Origin: Ilumatobacter sp.
Lineage (GTDB): Bacteria > Actinomycetota > Acidimicrobiia > Acidimicrobiales > Ilumatobacteraceae
Length of the DNA: 64,000 nt
Direction: 5' to 3'
NCBI GenBank assembly: GCA_007693335.1
Contig: REDU01000114.1
Span: 1-64,000, forward strand
The stretch's first letter is position 1. Each line of letters starts with the position of its first letter. Position numbers and translations under genes: made by a program. The notes beneath the pieces were generated by a model. The model did no database searches. It was given only the letters and a program-made list of their open reading frames with translations, and was not told the DNA's origin. Of the stretch, positions 26,161 through 33,624 are shown piece after piece.

Positions 26161-26166
26161 TACCGT
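26161..26166 (+). promoter_or_regulatory. possible -10 box TACCGT for the LysM/M23 gene
   Basis: TACCGT lies 30 nt before ATG 26197, which would give a leader of about 23 nt rather than a leaderless mRNA. Weaker evidence than the close-spaced boxes. Confidence 0.3.
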
Positions 26167-26196
26167 GTGGTCCGCCCGGTAGTTGGGACGCCGACG

Positions 26197-27387
26197 ATGC
26201 ACACGCTCTCTCCCACCCCACGACGCGCACGCGCGCCCTACGTCCTCCTCATCGCCTTCGCGGTGGTGCTCGGAACGGCACTGGCCGTCACGGGCGGCTC
26301 CACACCGAGGGTCTCGGGCTCGGGACACGGGACGTGCCCCGGCGCCACCTACCTGGTCGCTCCCGGCGAGACCTGGTTCGGCATCGCCCGCGACGCAGGC
26401 GTGGGCGTCGCGGCGTTGTTGTCCGCCAACGACGCCACCGAGACGCGTGTCCTGCATCCCGACGACGCACTCTGCCTCCCGGTGGGTGCGTCCGTCCCCA
26501 CGAGCGGATCGGGGCGCGGTGGATCGGGGAGCGGGACCGGTGCCGCTGGCACGTACACGGTCGTCGCAGGTGACAGCTGGTTCGACGTGGCGCGTCGGAG
26601 CGGGGTCACCCTCCGGGCGCTGCTCGCCGTGAACGGCGCCATCGAGTCACGGATCATCCATCCGGGTGAAACCCTCACCCTCCCGCCGGGTGCGGCATCG
26701 GGCTCGGACACGCCATCGGGTGCCCCGTCCGGCAACGCCGAGTACACGGTGGGGTCGGGGGACAGCTGGTACGGGATCGCTCGGCGCGTCCAGGTCTCGA
26801 TACGGGCGCTGTTCGCCGCCAATGACGCCTCCGAGCTCCGTCAGCTGCATCCCGGTGACATCCTGCGGCTGCCGGATGGCGCCGACCTCTCCGGTGCGTC
26901 GGAGCGTGAATCCGCGGCTGCGGTCTCCCTCGACGCACTGCCGATGCAGGGGCCGTGCTGGTACACCGACAGCTGGCACGCGCCGCGCGGCGGCGGCCGA
27001 CTCCATGTCGGGGTCGACCTGTTCGCGGCGATGGGCAGCCATGTGTACGCCGTGGTGGACGGCACGCTCACCAACCGGGTGTGGGACCAGCCGGGTATGC
27101 GCTCCGGCAACGGGTGGTGGCTCACGGCCCACGACGGGAGCGCTTCGTACTTCTACGCGCATCTCGACGACTTCGCTCCCGATCTGCAGGTGGGATCACG
27201 GGTCGAGGCCGGGCAGATCATCGGGTTCATGGGGAACACCGGGAACTCCGCGTTCCCGCACCTCCACTTCGAGATCCGTCCGCGCGGTGGCTCGCCCATC
27301 AACCCCTACCCGATCGTGAAGGCGGCCGGTGGCTGCAAGACCGGGACCGGCTACCAGCAGCCGAGTGGCTGGACCCCCGGTGCCTGA
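26197..27387 (+). CDS. secreted LysM-M23 peptidoglycan endopeptidase
   Basis: A 396-residue exported protein. Residues about 14-35 are a signal peptide or anchor. Three LysM repeats follow, each with the pattern Y-x-V-x-x-G-(E/D)-(T/S)-W: YLVAPGETWFGIARDAG, YTVVAGDSWFDVARRSG and YTVGSGDSWYGIARRVQ, separated by Gly/Ser linkers. The C-terminal M23 (LytM) domain carries the zinc motif HVGVD (HxxxD), then AHLDD, and the catalytic HLHFE (HxH), so the metal site looks complete. It should bind and cut cell-wall peptide bridges during growth or division. ATG 26197 is preferred over an in-frame GTG 26167. Confidence 0.92.
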   Translation: MHTLSPTPRRARAPYVLLIAFAVVLGTALAVTGGSTPRVSGSGHGTCPGATYLVAPGETWFGIARDAGVGVAALLSANDATETRVLHPDDALCLPVGASVPTSGSGRGGSGSGTGAAGTYTVVAGDSWFDVARRSGVTLRALLAVNGAIESRIIHPGETLTLPPGAASGSDTPSGAPSGNAEYTVGSGDSWYGIARRVQVSIRALFAANDASELRQLHPGDILRLPDGADLSGASERESAAAVSLDALPMQGPCWYTDSWHAPRGGGRLHVGVDLFAAMGSHVYAVVDGTLTNRVWDQPGMRSGNGWWLTAHDGSASYFYAHLDDFAPDLQVGSRVEAGQIIGFMGNTGNSAFPHLHFEIRPRGGSPINPYPIVKAAGGCKTGTGYQQPSGWTPGA

Positions 27388-27424
27388 TCGGCCGGATCGA
27401 GTCATGGCTGTCACACCGTCGGCA

Positions 27425-27430
27425 TAGGGT
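27425..27430 (+). promoter_or_regulatory. possible -10 box TAGGGT for the SSB-like gene
   Basis: TAGGGT lies 48 nt before ATG 27479, giving a leader of about 40 nt that contains the hairpin at 27449-27471 and a Shine-Dalgarno GAGGAGA. Confidence 0.35.
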
Positions 27431-27448
27431 CGACCGCATCCGACCTCC

Positions 27449-27471
27449 CCTCATGAACTCCACCCATGAGG
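27449..27471 (+). promoter_or_regulatory. leader hairpin covering the Shine-Dalgarno of the SSB-like gene
   Basis: CCTCATG (27449-27455) and CATGAGG (27465-27471) are perfect inverted repeats with a 9-nt loop. The right arm overlaps the GAGGAGA ribosome-binding site (27468-27474), so the stem would partly hide it. Possible translational control; no ligand or protein is indicated. Confidence 0.4.
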
Positions 27472-27478
27472 AGACGAC

Positions 27479-27874
27479 ATGCGATCCGACAACGTGGTGG
27501 TCCTGCGGGGCCGCCTCTCCAGTGCAGCGAAGCAACGCCAGCTCCCCTCCGGCAGCGTGTTGCTCACTCTCGAGATCACGACTCGCTCCCTGCCGTCCGA
27601 GGCGTCGGGGTCCGCCGGTGGTGCCGTGTCGGTACCGGTGGTGTGGTTCGACCCCCCGGCGCGGTGCCAGGTCGACACCGCCACGCCCGTCGAGACCGAG
27701 GTCGTGGTGACCGGTCATGTCCGCCGCCGGTACTTCCGCGCCGGAGGCACCACCCAGAGCCGTACCGAGGTGGTGGCCGATTCGGTCACCCGGGTCAGCC
27801 GTCGCCGTGATGTCGAGCGGGCCGTGAACCGGGTCCTCGCCGTGCTGGGCCGGCCAACTGAACCGCCCGCGTGA
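27479..27874 (+). CDS. single-stranded DNA-binding (SSB)-like OB-fold protein
   Basis: A 131-residue protein with the OB-fold order of bacterial SSB: NVVVLRGRLSS, LPSGSVLLTLEITT, VPVVWFDPPA, VVVTGHVRRRYFRAGG and SRTEVVADSV. It lacks the acidic C-terminal tip (DDIPF-type) that recruits partners in the main SSB, and it lies away from rpsF/rpsR, where the housekeeping ssb usually sits in actinobacteria. It is likely an accessory SSB paralogue. ATG 27479 has a good Shine-Dalgarno. Confidence 0.72.
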   Translation: MRSDNVVVLRGRLSSAAKQRQLPSGSVLLTLEITTRSLPSEASGSAGGAVSVPVVWFDPPARCQVDTATPVETEVVVTGHVRRRYFRAGGTTQSRTEVVADSVTRVSRRRDVERAVNRVLAVLGRPTEPPA

Positions 27875-27881
27875 TCACGAC

Positions 27882-27887
27882 TACGCT
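27882..27887 (+). promoter_or_regulatory. putative -10 box TACGCT for fba
   Basis: TACGCT ends 7 nt before ATG 27895, arguing for this start over the in-frame GTG 27871. Confidence 0.5.
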
Positions 27888-27894
27888 CGATGCC

Positions 27895-28974
27895 ATGAGC
27901 GACATCCGTAACGACTTCGCGCCTGGCGTCATCACCGGTCCAGAGGTGAAAGAGGTGTTCGCGCTCGCGAAGGCCAGTGGCTTCGCGCTGCCCGCCGCCA
28001 ACGTCATCGGCACGAACAGCATGAATGCCGTCATGGAGACGGCGGCGGCGGTCAACTCACCCGTCATCATCCAGTTCTCGCACAGCGGCGGTGCCTTCGT
28101 GGCCGGCAAGTCGCTCTCGAACGAGGGTGACCGTGCATCGATCCTCGGATCGTTGGCGGGTGCCGATCACGTGAACCGCCTGGCCGCCGCGTACGGAGCG
28201 CGGGTCATCCTCCACACCGACCACTGCGCGAAGAAGCTGCTGGGCTGGGTCGACGGCCTGTTGGACGAGGGCGAGCGGCATTTCGAAGTCACCGGCAAAC
28301 CGCTGTTCAGTTCGCACATGCTCGATCTCTCCGAGGAGTCACTCGAGGAGAACGTGGCCATCTCCAAGAAGTACCTCGAGCGCATGTCAGCCATCGACAT
28401 GACGCTCGAGGTCGAGCTCGGGATCACCGGTGGCGAGGAGGACGGCGTCGACAACTCCGATGCCGACGAGAGCGATCTCTACACCAAGCCCGAGGAGGTC
28501 GCGTACGTCTACGAGGAGCTCTCGCAGGTGAGCGATCGGTTCACCATCGCCGCAGCGTTCGGCAACGTGCACGGCGTCTACAAGCCCGGGAACGTCAAGC
28601 TCACGCCGACCATCCTGCGTGACAGCCAGGAGTTCGTGTCGCAGAAGTTCGGCACGGGTGACCGGCCGATCGACTTCGTGTTCCACGGCGGATCCGGTTC
28701 ATCGGCCTCCGAGATCGCCGAAGCCATCGGCTACGGGGTGGTGAAGATGAACATCGACACCGATCTGCAGTGGGCGTTCTGGGACGGCGTCCGCGCGTAC
28801 GAGGCCGACATGCACGACTATCTCCAGGGGCAGATCGGGAACCCGGAGGGCGACGACAGACCCAACAAGAAGCAGTACGACCCGCGGGTGTGGCTCCGCG
28901 CCGGTGAGTCCGCGTTCGTCGCCCGGCTGAAGCAGGCGTTCGAGGAGCTCAACAACGTCGGGACGCTCGCATGA
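27895..28974 (+). CDS. fba: class II fructose-bisphosphate aldolase
   Basis: A 359-residue zinc aldolase of the FbaA (class IIa) type that splits fructose 1,6-bisphosphate into DHAP and glyceraldehyde 3-phosphate. It has FALPAANVIGTNSMNAVMETA at the start, the metal and substrate segment VILHTDHCAKK, the glycine loop FVFHGGSGSS and NIDTDLQWAF. Length matches Escherichia coli FbaA. It overlaps the Hsp20-like gene by 4 nt. Confidence 0.96.
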   Translation: MSDIRNDFAPGVITGPEVKEVFALAKASGFALPAANVIGTNSMNAVMETAAAVNSPVIIQFSHSGGAFVAGKSLSNEGDRASILGSLAGADHVNRLAAAYGARVILHTDHCAKKLLGWVDGLLDEGERHFEVTGKPLFSSHMLDLSEESLEENVAISKKYLERMSAIDMTLEVELGITGGEEDGVDNSDADESDLYTKPEEVAYVYEELSQVSDRFTIAAAFGNVHGVYKPGNVKLTPTILRDSQEFVSQKFGTGDRPIDFVFHGGSGSSASEIAEAIGYGVVKMNIDTDLQWAFWDGVRAYEADMHDYLQGQIGNPEGDDRPNKKQYDPRVWLRAGESAFVARLKQAFEELNNVGTLA

Positions 28975-29357
28975 GCGGCGACCGGCCCGACCACGACGCG
29001 GTGGTCGAGGCCACCGAGGAGGCCGCGGCCTCGATGCGGCTGCAACGAGTCCCGATCAACGCCTACACCACCACCGAAGCGCTGGTGATCGTGGCGCCTC
29101 TCCCCGCTGTGCGTGCCTCCGACGTCCAGGTCGAGCTCGACACCGAGGTGGTCCGGTTCGTGGCTGCGCTCCGGAGTGCCGGTCCTCGCGAGTACCTCGT
29201 GAACGAATGGGACTACGGCGGGTACGAGCGTGAGCTCGAGCTGCCGGAGGGCTTCGGCGGGGGTGTCGAGGCCGTGCTGGCCAACGGTCAGCTCACCGTC
29301 CGGGTGCTGCGCGGCGAGACCGACCAGACCATCCGGATCGAGCCCACGGAGCGCTGA
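28971..29357 (+). CDS. Hsp20/alpha-crystallin-like small protein
   Basis: A 128-residue protein whose residues about 25-125 fit an alpha-crystallin domain: VPINAYTTTEALVIVAPLP, then VQVELDTEVVRFVAAL, EYLVNEWDYGGYERELELP and LANGQLTVRVLRG, close to the A-x-x-x-n-G-v-L/I signature of small heat-shock proteins. The N-terminal arm and C-terminal IxI tail are short or missing, so large oligomers are less likely. It overlaps fba by 4 nt (ATGA), an unusual pairing that suggests coexpression with glycolysis. Confidence 0.8.
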   Translation: MSGDRPDHDAVVEATEEAAASMRLQRVPINAYTTTEALVIVAPLPAVRASDVQVELDTEVVRFVAALRSAGPREYLVNEWDYGGYERELELPEGFGGGVEAVLANGQLTVRVLRGETDQTIRIEPTER

Positions 29358-29386
29358 ACCGACGGAGCCGGTGCATGCCCGTTCGA

Positions 29387-30589
29387 TCAGTGGTCGAGTG
29401 GACGCACCACGAAACCGGTGCGCAGCTTCGGTGTGAAGAACGTGCTCTTCGGCGGCATCAGCACGCCTTCACGGGCGGTGCGTTCGATCTCGGCCACGCT
29501 CACGGGGCGGATGAGCACGGCCGCGTCGGCTCGGCCCTCGGTGGTGGCCGCCACCGCTTCGTCGAGACCGTGCTGATACGTGACATCCAGGTCCGCTTCG
29601 TCGCCGAGGACGTGCTCGAGCCAGGCGCCATCGAGGGCTCGCACGTGGTCGAACACCCCGGGTCGGGGCGTGAGCCAGGTGCCGAGCCCGTCCGGACCGA
29701 CCAGGCACAGCGCGCCGCGCCGGACCATCTCGGCCAGCGTTGCCGCCGCGGGTGTCCCGGCCGGTTCGAACTCGAACGCGCTCGAGAGCACGTCGCGGAG
29801 GCGTTCGTACGTGAGGCCGCGATAGAGACGGTGGATCGCCTCGACGCTGAGCTGCTCGGCCACCAGCTCGCTCACGAACGTCAAGGTCAGCTCGGCCGGT
29901 GTGTCAGTGGAGCCGGTGGTGGTGCGTACCTCGTCGCGGTAGGTCCGAGAGATGCCGTAGCGGTGGTGGCCGTCGGCGATCAACACGTCGTCGGCGCCCA
30001 CCGCGGCAGCGATCGCCGCCACCCGGTCGGTGGCGGTCACCCGCTCGACCACGTGCTCGACCCCGTCGACCGTCACGGCGCCCATCGGCTCGCCGGGCTC
30101 GGCCAACACCGCAGTGAGTCCGGCAGAGAGCGACAACCCCCACACCGGCGAGAGATTGCATTCGGTGGCACGGGTGAGATCGAGCCGATCGGTGCTCGCT
30201 TTCGGGGTGGTGCGCTCGTGGGGGAGCACCCCTCCCGCACCTTCGTCGACCACTTCGAGACCACCGAGTACTCCGACGATGTCGCGAGCTGCACCCGTGG
30301 CATCGGTGAAGCGCATGCGGTAGAGCGTGAACGACGGCTCGGGGTCGAGCACCATGATCGAGCGGTCGATCCACGAGCGCAGCTCGGAGGCGGCCCGTTC
30401 GTACCGCCGCTCGCCGTCTCGTTCGCGAGGAACGTCGACGTGCACGATGTTGTGCGGATGCGATGCCGCCAGGTCGTCCACGTCGCGCTCGGAGAGCACG
30501 TCGTACGGCGGGGCGATCACGTCGTCGAGGCCGACGGCGGTGGCGGAGTAACGGAGGGCACGGAACGGCTCGAAGCGTGGCACCTGCAC
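29387..30589 (-). CDS. DUF1015 family protein
   Basis: A 400-residue minus-strand protein with the DUF1015 hallmarks APPYDVL near the N-terminus, NIVHVDVPRE and IADGHHRYGISRTYRDE around the middle. Family members are widespread and are sometimes annotated as HTH or kinase-like, but the function is not settled. GTG 30589 is the likely start, 23 nt from the divergent HAD gene. It converges on the Hsp20-like gene across a 29-nt gap with no convincing terminator. Confidence 0.9.
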   Translation of the reverse strand: MQVPRFEPFRALRYSATAVGLDDVIAPPYDVLSERDVDDLAASHPHNIVHVDVPRERDGERRYERAASELRSWIDRSIMVLDPEPSFTLYRMRFTDATGAARDIVGVLGGLEVVDEGAGGVLPHERTTPKASTDRLDLTRATECNLSPVWGLSLSAGLTAVLAEPGEPMGAVTVDGVEHVVERVTATDRVAAIAAAVGADDVLIADGHHRYGISRTYRDEVRTTTGSTDTPAELTLTFVSELVAEQLSVEAIHRLYRGLTYERLRDVLSSAFEFEPAGTPAAATLAEMVRRGALCLVGPDGLGTWLTPRPGVFDHVRALDGAWLEHVLGDEADLDVTYQHGLDEAVAATTEGRADAAVLIRPVSVAEIERTAREGVLMPPKSTFFTPKLRTGFVVRPLDH

Positions 30590-30612
30590 AGGTTGGCATC
30601 CGGCGCGCGACG

Positions 30613-31443
30613 ATGACCAACGTGACCGAGCCGCTCGCCTCCCGATCGCTGCCGACCGGGCGACGTCTCCGGACGGTCCTGTGTGATCTCGATGGGGTGG
30701 TCTGGCTGGCCCGTGAGCCGATCGTCGGATCGTCCGAGGCCGTGGCGCGGTTGCGTGCGGCCGGGTGCCGGGTGGTGTTCGTCACGAACAACTCGGCTGA
30801 TCTCGTGGCCACCCAGGAGGAGGCGCTGAGGGCCATCGGCATCCCGGCGGCGGGCGATGTGATCACCTCGGCGCAGGCCGCTGCGCTCCTCGTCGACGCC
30901 GGTGAGCGGATCGTGGTGTGCGGTGGCGAGGGCGTCGTGGAGGCGCTGGAGGCGCGAGGCGGTCGTGTCGTGGCCACCGGGCCCTGTGACGCGGTCGTGG
31001 TGGGGATCAACCGAGCGTTCGACTACGACGTGCTCACGACGGTGGCGCGAGCCGTCCGTGGCGGGGCCCGTCTCATCGGCACGAACGACGACGCCACGTT
31101 CCCCACACCGAACGGACCGATCCCGGGCGGCGGTTCGATCCTGGCGGCGGTGGCGACGGCGTCCGGTGTCACACCCGTGGTGGCCGGAAAGCCGCACGGC
31201 CCGATGGTGACGCTGGCTCGCCGGACCGTCGGTGGACTCGACCCCGCGACGACGCTGGTGGTGGGCGACCGCCCCTCGACCGACGGCGCATTCGCCACGG
31301 CGCTCGGCTGCGGTTTCGCCCTCGTGCGTTCCGGTGTGACCGGGCCCGGCGATCGACTCGCGGCCGACCACGGACCGACACCAGCGCTCGACGTGCGCGA
31401 TCTCGCCGCGGTGGCCGACGCCGTGGTCGAGTCGCACCGCTGA
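30613..31443 (+). CDS. HAD-IIA family phosphatase (NagD/phosphoglycolate-type)
   Basis: A 276-residue HAD phosphatase. Motif I is LCDLDGVVWL, motif II VTNNS, motif III includes GKPHGPM and motif IV VVGDRPSTDGAFA. The C2 cap between motifs II and III assigns it to subclass IIA, which includes NagD and 4-nitrophenylphosphatase-like enzymes. It takes the place of M. tuberculosis Rv1692 upstream of tlyA. Substrate unknown. ATG 30613 is chosen; the open frame upstream is a shadow of the divergent gene. Confidence 0.92.
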   Translation: MTNVTEPLASRSLPTGRRLRTVLCDLDGVVWLAREPIVGSSEAVARLRAAGCRVVFVTNNSADLVATQEEALRAIGIPAAGDVITSAQAAALLVDAGERIVVCGGEGVVEALEARGGRVVATGPCDAVVVGINRAFDYDVLTTVARAVRGGARLIGTNDDATFPTPNGPIPGGGSILAAVATASGVTPVVAGKPHGPMVTLARRTVGGLDPATTLVVGDRPSTDGAFATALGCGFALVRSGVTGPGDRLAADHGPTPALDVRDLAAVADAVVESHR

Positions 31444-31463
31444 TCGCGCCACGCGATACCCGG

Positions 31464-31469
31464 TAGTCT
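31464..31469 (+). promoter_or_regulatory. putative -10 box TAGTCT for the histone-tail gene and tlyA
   Basis: TAGTCT ends 6 nt before ATG 31476 in the 32-nt gap after the HAD gene. Confidence 0.5.
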
Positions 31470-31475
31470 TCCGCG

Positions 31476-31991
31476 ATGGCCAACTCCACCATCGAGAAGC
31501 TCATCGACGCCGGCATCCAGTTCACCGAGATGTCGAGGAAGCAGGCCGACGCCTTCGTCTCGAAACTGGTGAAGGCAGGCGATGTCCAGCGGCAGGAGGC
31601 CGAGCGGGTGACGCAGTCGCTCATCGAGCGTGGCAAGGAGACCTCGGAGCGCCTGACGGCGATGGTCCGTGATGAGGTGGAGCGCGAGATGCAGTGGCTC
31701 AACGAGCGCTACGAGGAGCTCGAGGAGCAGTTCGAGGCGCTCGCGGAACGGGTGGGTGAGGGCGTTCCCGGTCGCCCCGCCAAGAAGTCGACGGCGAAGA
31801 AGCGCCCCGCCAAGAAGTCGACCGCCAAGAAGTCGACCGCGAAGAAGTCGACGGCGAAGAAGTCGACGGCGAAGAAGTCAGCGGCGAAGAAGTCAGCGGC
31901 GAAGAAGTCGACCGCCAAGAAGTCAGCGGCGAAGAAGGCTGCGCCCGTGGGCTCGTCGGGCGTGCGCAAGGTCAGCACCAGCCGCACGTGA
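31476..31991 (+). CDS. coiled-coil (phasin-like) protein with a histone H1-like Lys/Ala tail
   Basis: A 171-residue protein of two parts. Residues 1-95 are charged and helical with heptad-like spacing (QADAFVSKLVKAGDV, EVEREMQWLNERYEELEEQFEALAERV), similar to phasin-type or small coiled-coil proteins. Residues 103-157 consist of eleven KKSTA/KKSAA-type pentads, as in histone H1 and bacterial H1-like nucleoid proteins. No membrane segment. It sits between the HAD gene and tlyA, where M. tuberculosis has the short hypothetical Rv1693. DNA or polyanion binding through the tail is inferred; association with storage granules or ribosomes is possible. Confidence 0.8.
   Translation: MANSTIEKLIDAGIQFTEMSRKQADAFVSKLVKAGDVQRQEAERVTQSLIERGKETSERLTAMVRDEVEREMQWLNERYEELEEQFEALAERVGEGVPGRPAKKSTAKKRPAKKSTAKKSTAKKSTAKKSTAKKSAAKKSAAKKSTAKKSAAKKAAPVGSSGVRKVSTSRT
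31782..31946 (+). repeat. 15-bp minisatellite encoding the Lys/Ala tail
   Basis: Eleven tandem 15-bp units of the type AAGAAGTCGACGGCG encode KKSTA, KKSAA and a few variants (KKRPA, KKAAP). Near-identical units make copy-number variation likely. Confidence 0.9.
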
Positions 31992-32006
31992 GCTGATCGT
32001 CCGTTC

Positions 32007-32759
32007 GTGGCCGTACGTCGTCGGCTCGACGCCGAACTGGTCCGTCGCGGACTGGCGACGAGTCGGACCGAGGCCCAATCGCTCATCGCAGAGCATCGGG
32101 TGTTGGTGTCGGGAGCGATGGCGTCGAAGGCCGCTCGTCAGGTGGCTCCCGACGAGGCGCTCGAGGTGCAGGGGCCACCGGCGCGTTTCGTGGGACGCGG
32201 GGGCGAGAAGCTCGACCATGCGCTCGACGTGTTCGGGCTCGACGTGGCCGGTCTGCGTGCACTCGACGCTGGCGCGTCCACCGGTGGCTTCACCGACTGC
32301 CTCGTGCAGCGAGGTGCCCGTCATGTGGTGGCCCTCGATGTCGGACACGGTCAGCTGCACGAACGGCTGGTGGGCCATCCGGCCGTGACCAACCTCGAGC
32401 GCACCAACGTCCGTCACGCGAACGCCGACCTCATCGGCGGGCCCGTCGACCTCGTGGTTGCCGATCTCTCGTTCATCTCGCTCCGGCTGGTGGTGGGTGT
32501 CCTGGCCGGGTTGTGCAAGCCTGGGGCCTCGATGGTGCTGCTCGTCAAACCACAGTTCGAAGCCGGTCGGACCGAGGTCGATCGCGGCCGTGGGGTGATC
32601 GCCGATCCCGCGATCTGGCGTCGGGCCCGTGAGGGCGTGGCCGATGCCTTGATCGACGCGGGCTGCACCGTGAGAGCGTGGACCGAGTCGCCCATACGGG
32701 GCGCCGAGGGCAACGTCGAGTTCCTGGTCCACGCCACCGCACCTCCGGGGCCGGGATGA
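32007..32759 (+). CDS. tlyA: TlyA family rRNA (cytidine-2'-O)-methyltransferase
   Basis: A 250-residue protein with an N-terminal S4 RNA-binding domain (RRLDAELVRRGLATSRTEAQ) and an FtsJ-type SAM methyltransferase. Catalytic tetrad candidates are Lys in GRGGEKLD, Asp in VVADLSFIS and Lys in LVKPQFE; the SAM loop is DAGASTGGFTD. In mycobacteria TlyA methylates 16S C1409 and 23S C1920 and its loss gives capreomycin resistance. GTG 32007; overlaps nadK by 4 nt. The order tlyA-nadK-recN is conserved in actinobacteria. Confidence 0.94.
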   Translation: MAVRRRLDAELVRRGLATSRTEAQSLIAEHRVLVSGAMASKAARQVAPDEALEVQGPPARFVGRGGEKLDHALDVFGLDVAGLRALDAGASTGGFTDCLVQRGARHVVALDVGHGQLHERLVGHPAVTNLERTNVRHANADLIGGPVDLVVADLSFISLRLVVGVLAGLCKPGASMVLLVKPQFEAGRTEVDRGRGVIADPAIWRRAREGVADALIDAGCTVRAWTESPIRGAEGNVEFLVHATAPPGPG

Positions 32760-33619
32760 TCGACGTCGTCATCACGGCGCACCACGAACGCGGAGCCGCC
32801 GGCGAACTGGCCGAGAAGACGGCAGCGTGGCTCATCGAGCGTGGCCACCACTGCTGGATGGTGCCCGACGATGCGGTGTCGCTGGGTCTGCCCGCGCTGG
32901 CGTCGGACCGGTCGCCGGCGGAGGCGGACCTCGTGCTCAGTCTCGGCGGCGACGGCACCATGTTGCGTGCCGTGCACCTGCTCGACGGCGCACCGGTTCC
33001 TCTGCTCGGCGTCAATCTCGGATGGCTCGGGTACCTGACCGAGGTCGAGGCCGATCAGCTCCACGACGCACTGGCACGCTTCGCTCAGGGTCCCGTCGAT
33101 GGCACATGGCACCTCGACGAACGCATGATGCTCGACGTGGCCACCGTCGATGGCGCCGGCAACGAGATCGGGCGCTGGCGGGCGCTCAACGAGGCGGTGA
33201 TCGAGAAGCACGAGGCCGGTCACACCATCCGGCTGCTGCTGCGCATCGACGGTGAGCCGTTCACCTCGTACGCGGCCGACGGGATGATCGTGTCGACACC
33301 CACGGGTTCGACCGCGTACTCGCTGTCGGCCCGGGGTCCGGTCGTGTCGCCGCGTCATCGCGCGTTGCTGGTCACTCCGGTGGCACCGCACATGCTGTTC
33401 GACCGCAGCCTCGTTCTCGACCCGACCGAGCACGTCGAGGTCGAGGTGATCGGTCACCGTCGGGCCGAGCTCGCGATCGACGGGCAACGGGTTGCTCCAC
33501 TCGCCGAGGGGTCGGTGGTGTCGTGCCGACCGTCGATCTCGACCGCTCGCTTCGTGCGCTTCGGCGAGTGGCACTACCACCAGATCCTGAAGGCCAAGTT
33601 CGGACTGGCCGATCGGTAG
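32756..33619 (+). CDS. nadK: NAD kinase
   Basis: A 287-residue kinase that makes NADP from NAD with ATP or polyphosphate. The nucleotide motif GGDGTML, the NEAVIEK segment (NE/D motif) and TPTGSTAYSLSARGPVVSP are all present. ATG 32756 overlaps tlyA (ATGA). Its stop is TAG, followed five bases later by the recN start. Confidence 0.95.
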   Translation: MIDVVITAHHERGAAGELAEKTAAWLIERGHHCWMVPDDAVSLGLPALASDRSPAEADLVLSLGGDGTMLRAVHLLDGAPVPLLGVNLGWLGYLTEVEADQLHDALARFAQGPVDGTWHLDERMMLDVATVDGAGNEIGRWRALNEAVIEKHEAGHTIRLLLRIDGEPFTSYAADGMIVSTPTGSTAYSLSARGPVVSPRHRALLVTPVAPHMLFDRSLVLDPTEHVEVEVIGHRRAELAIDGQRVAPLAEGSVVSCRPSISTARFVRFGEWHYHQILKAKFGLADR

Positions 33620-33624
33620 CGATC

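Noticed and set aside
31782-31946. The regular 15-bp repeat as a CRISPR-like array
   Set aside because: Units are contiguous without spacers and encode an in-frame Lys/Ala tail.
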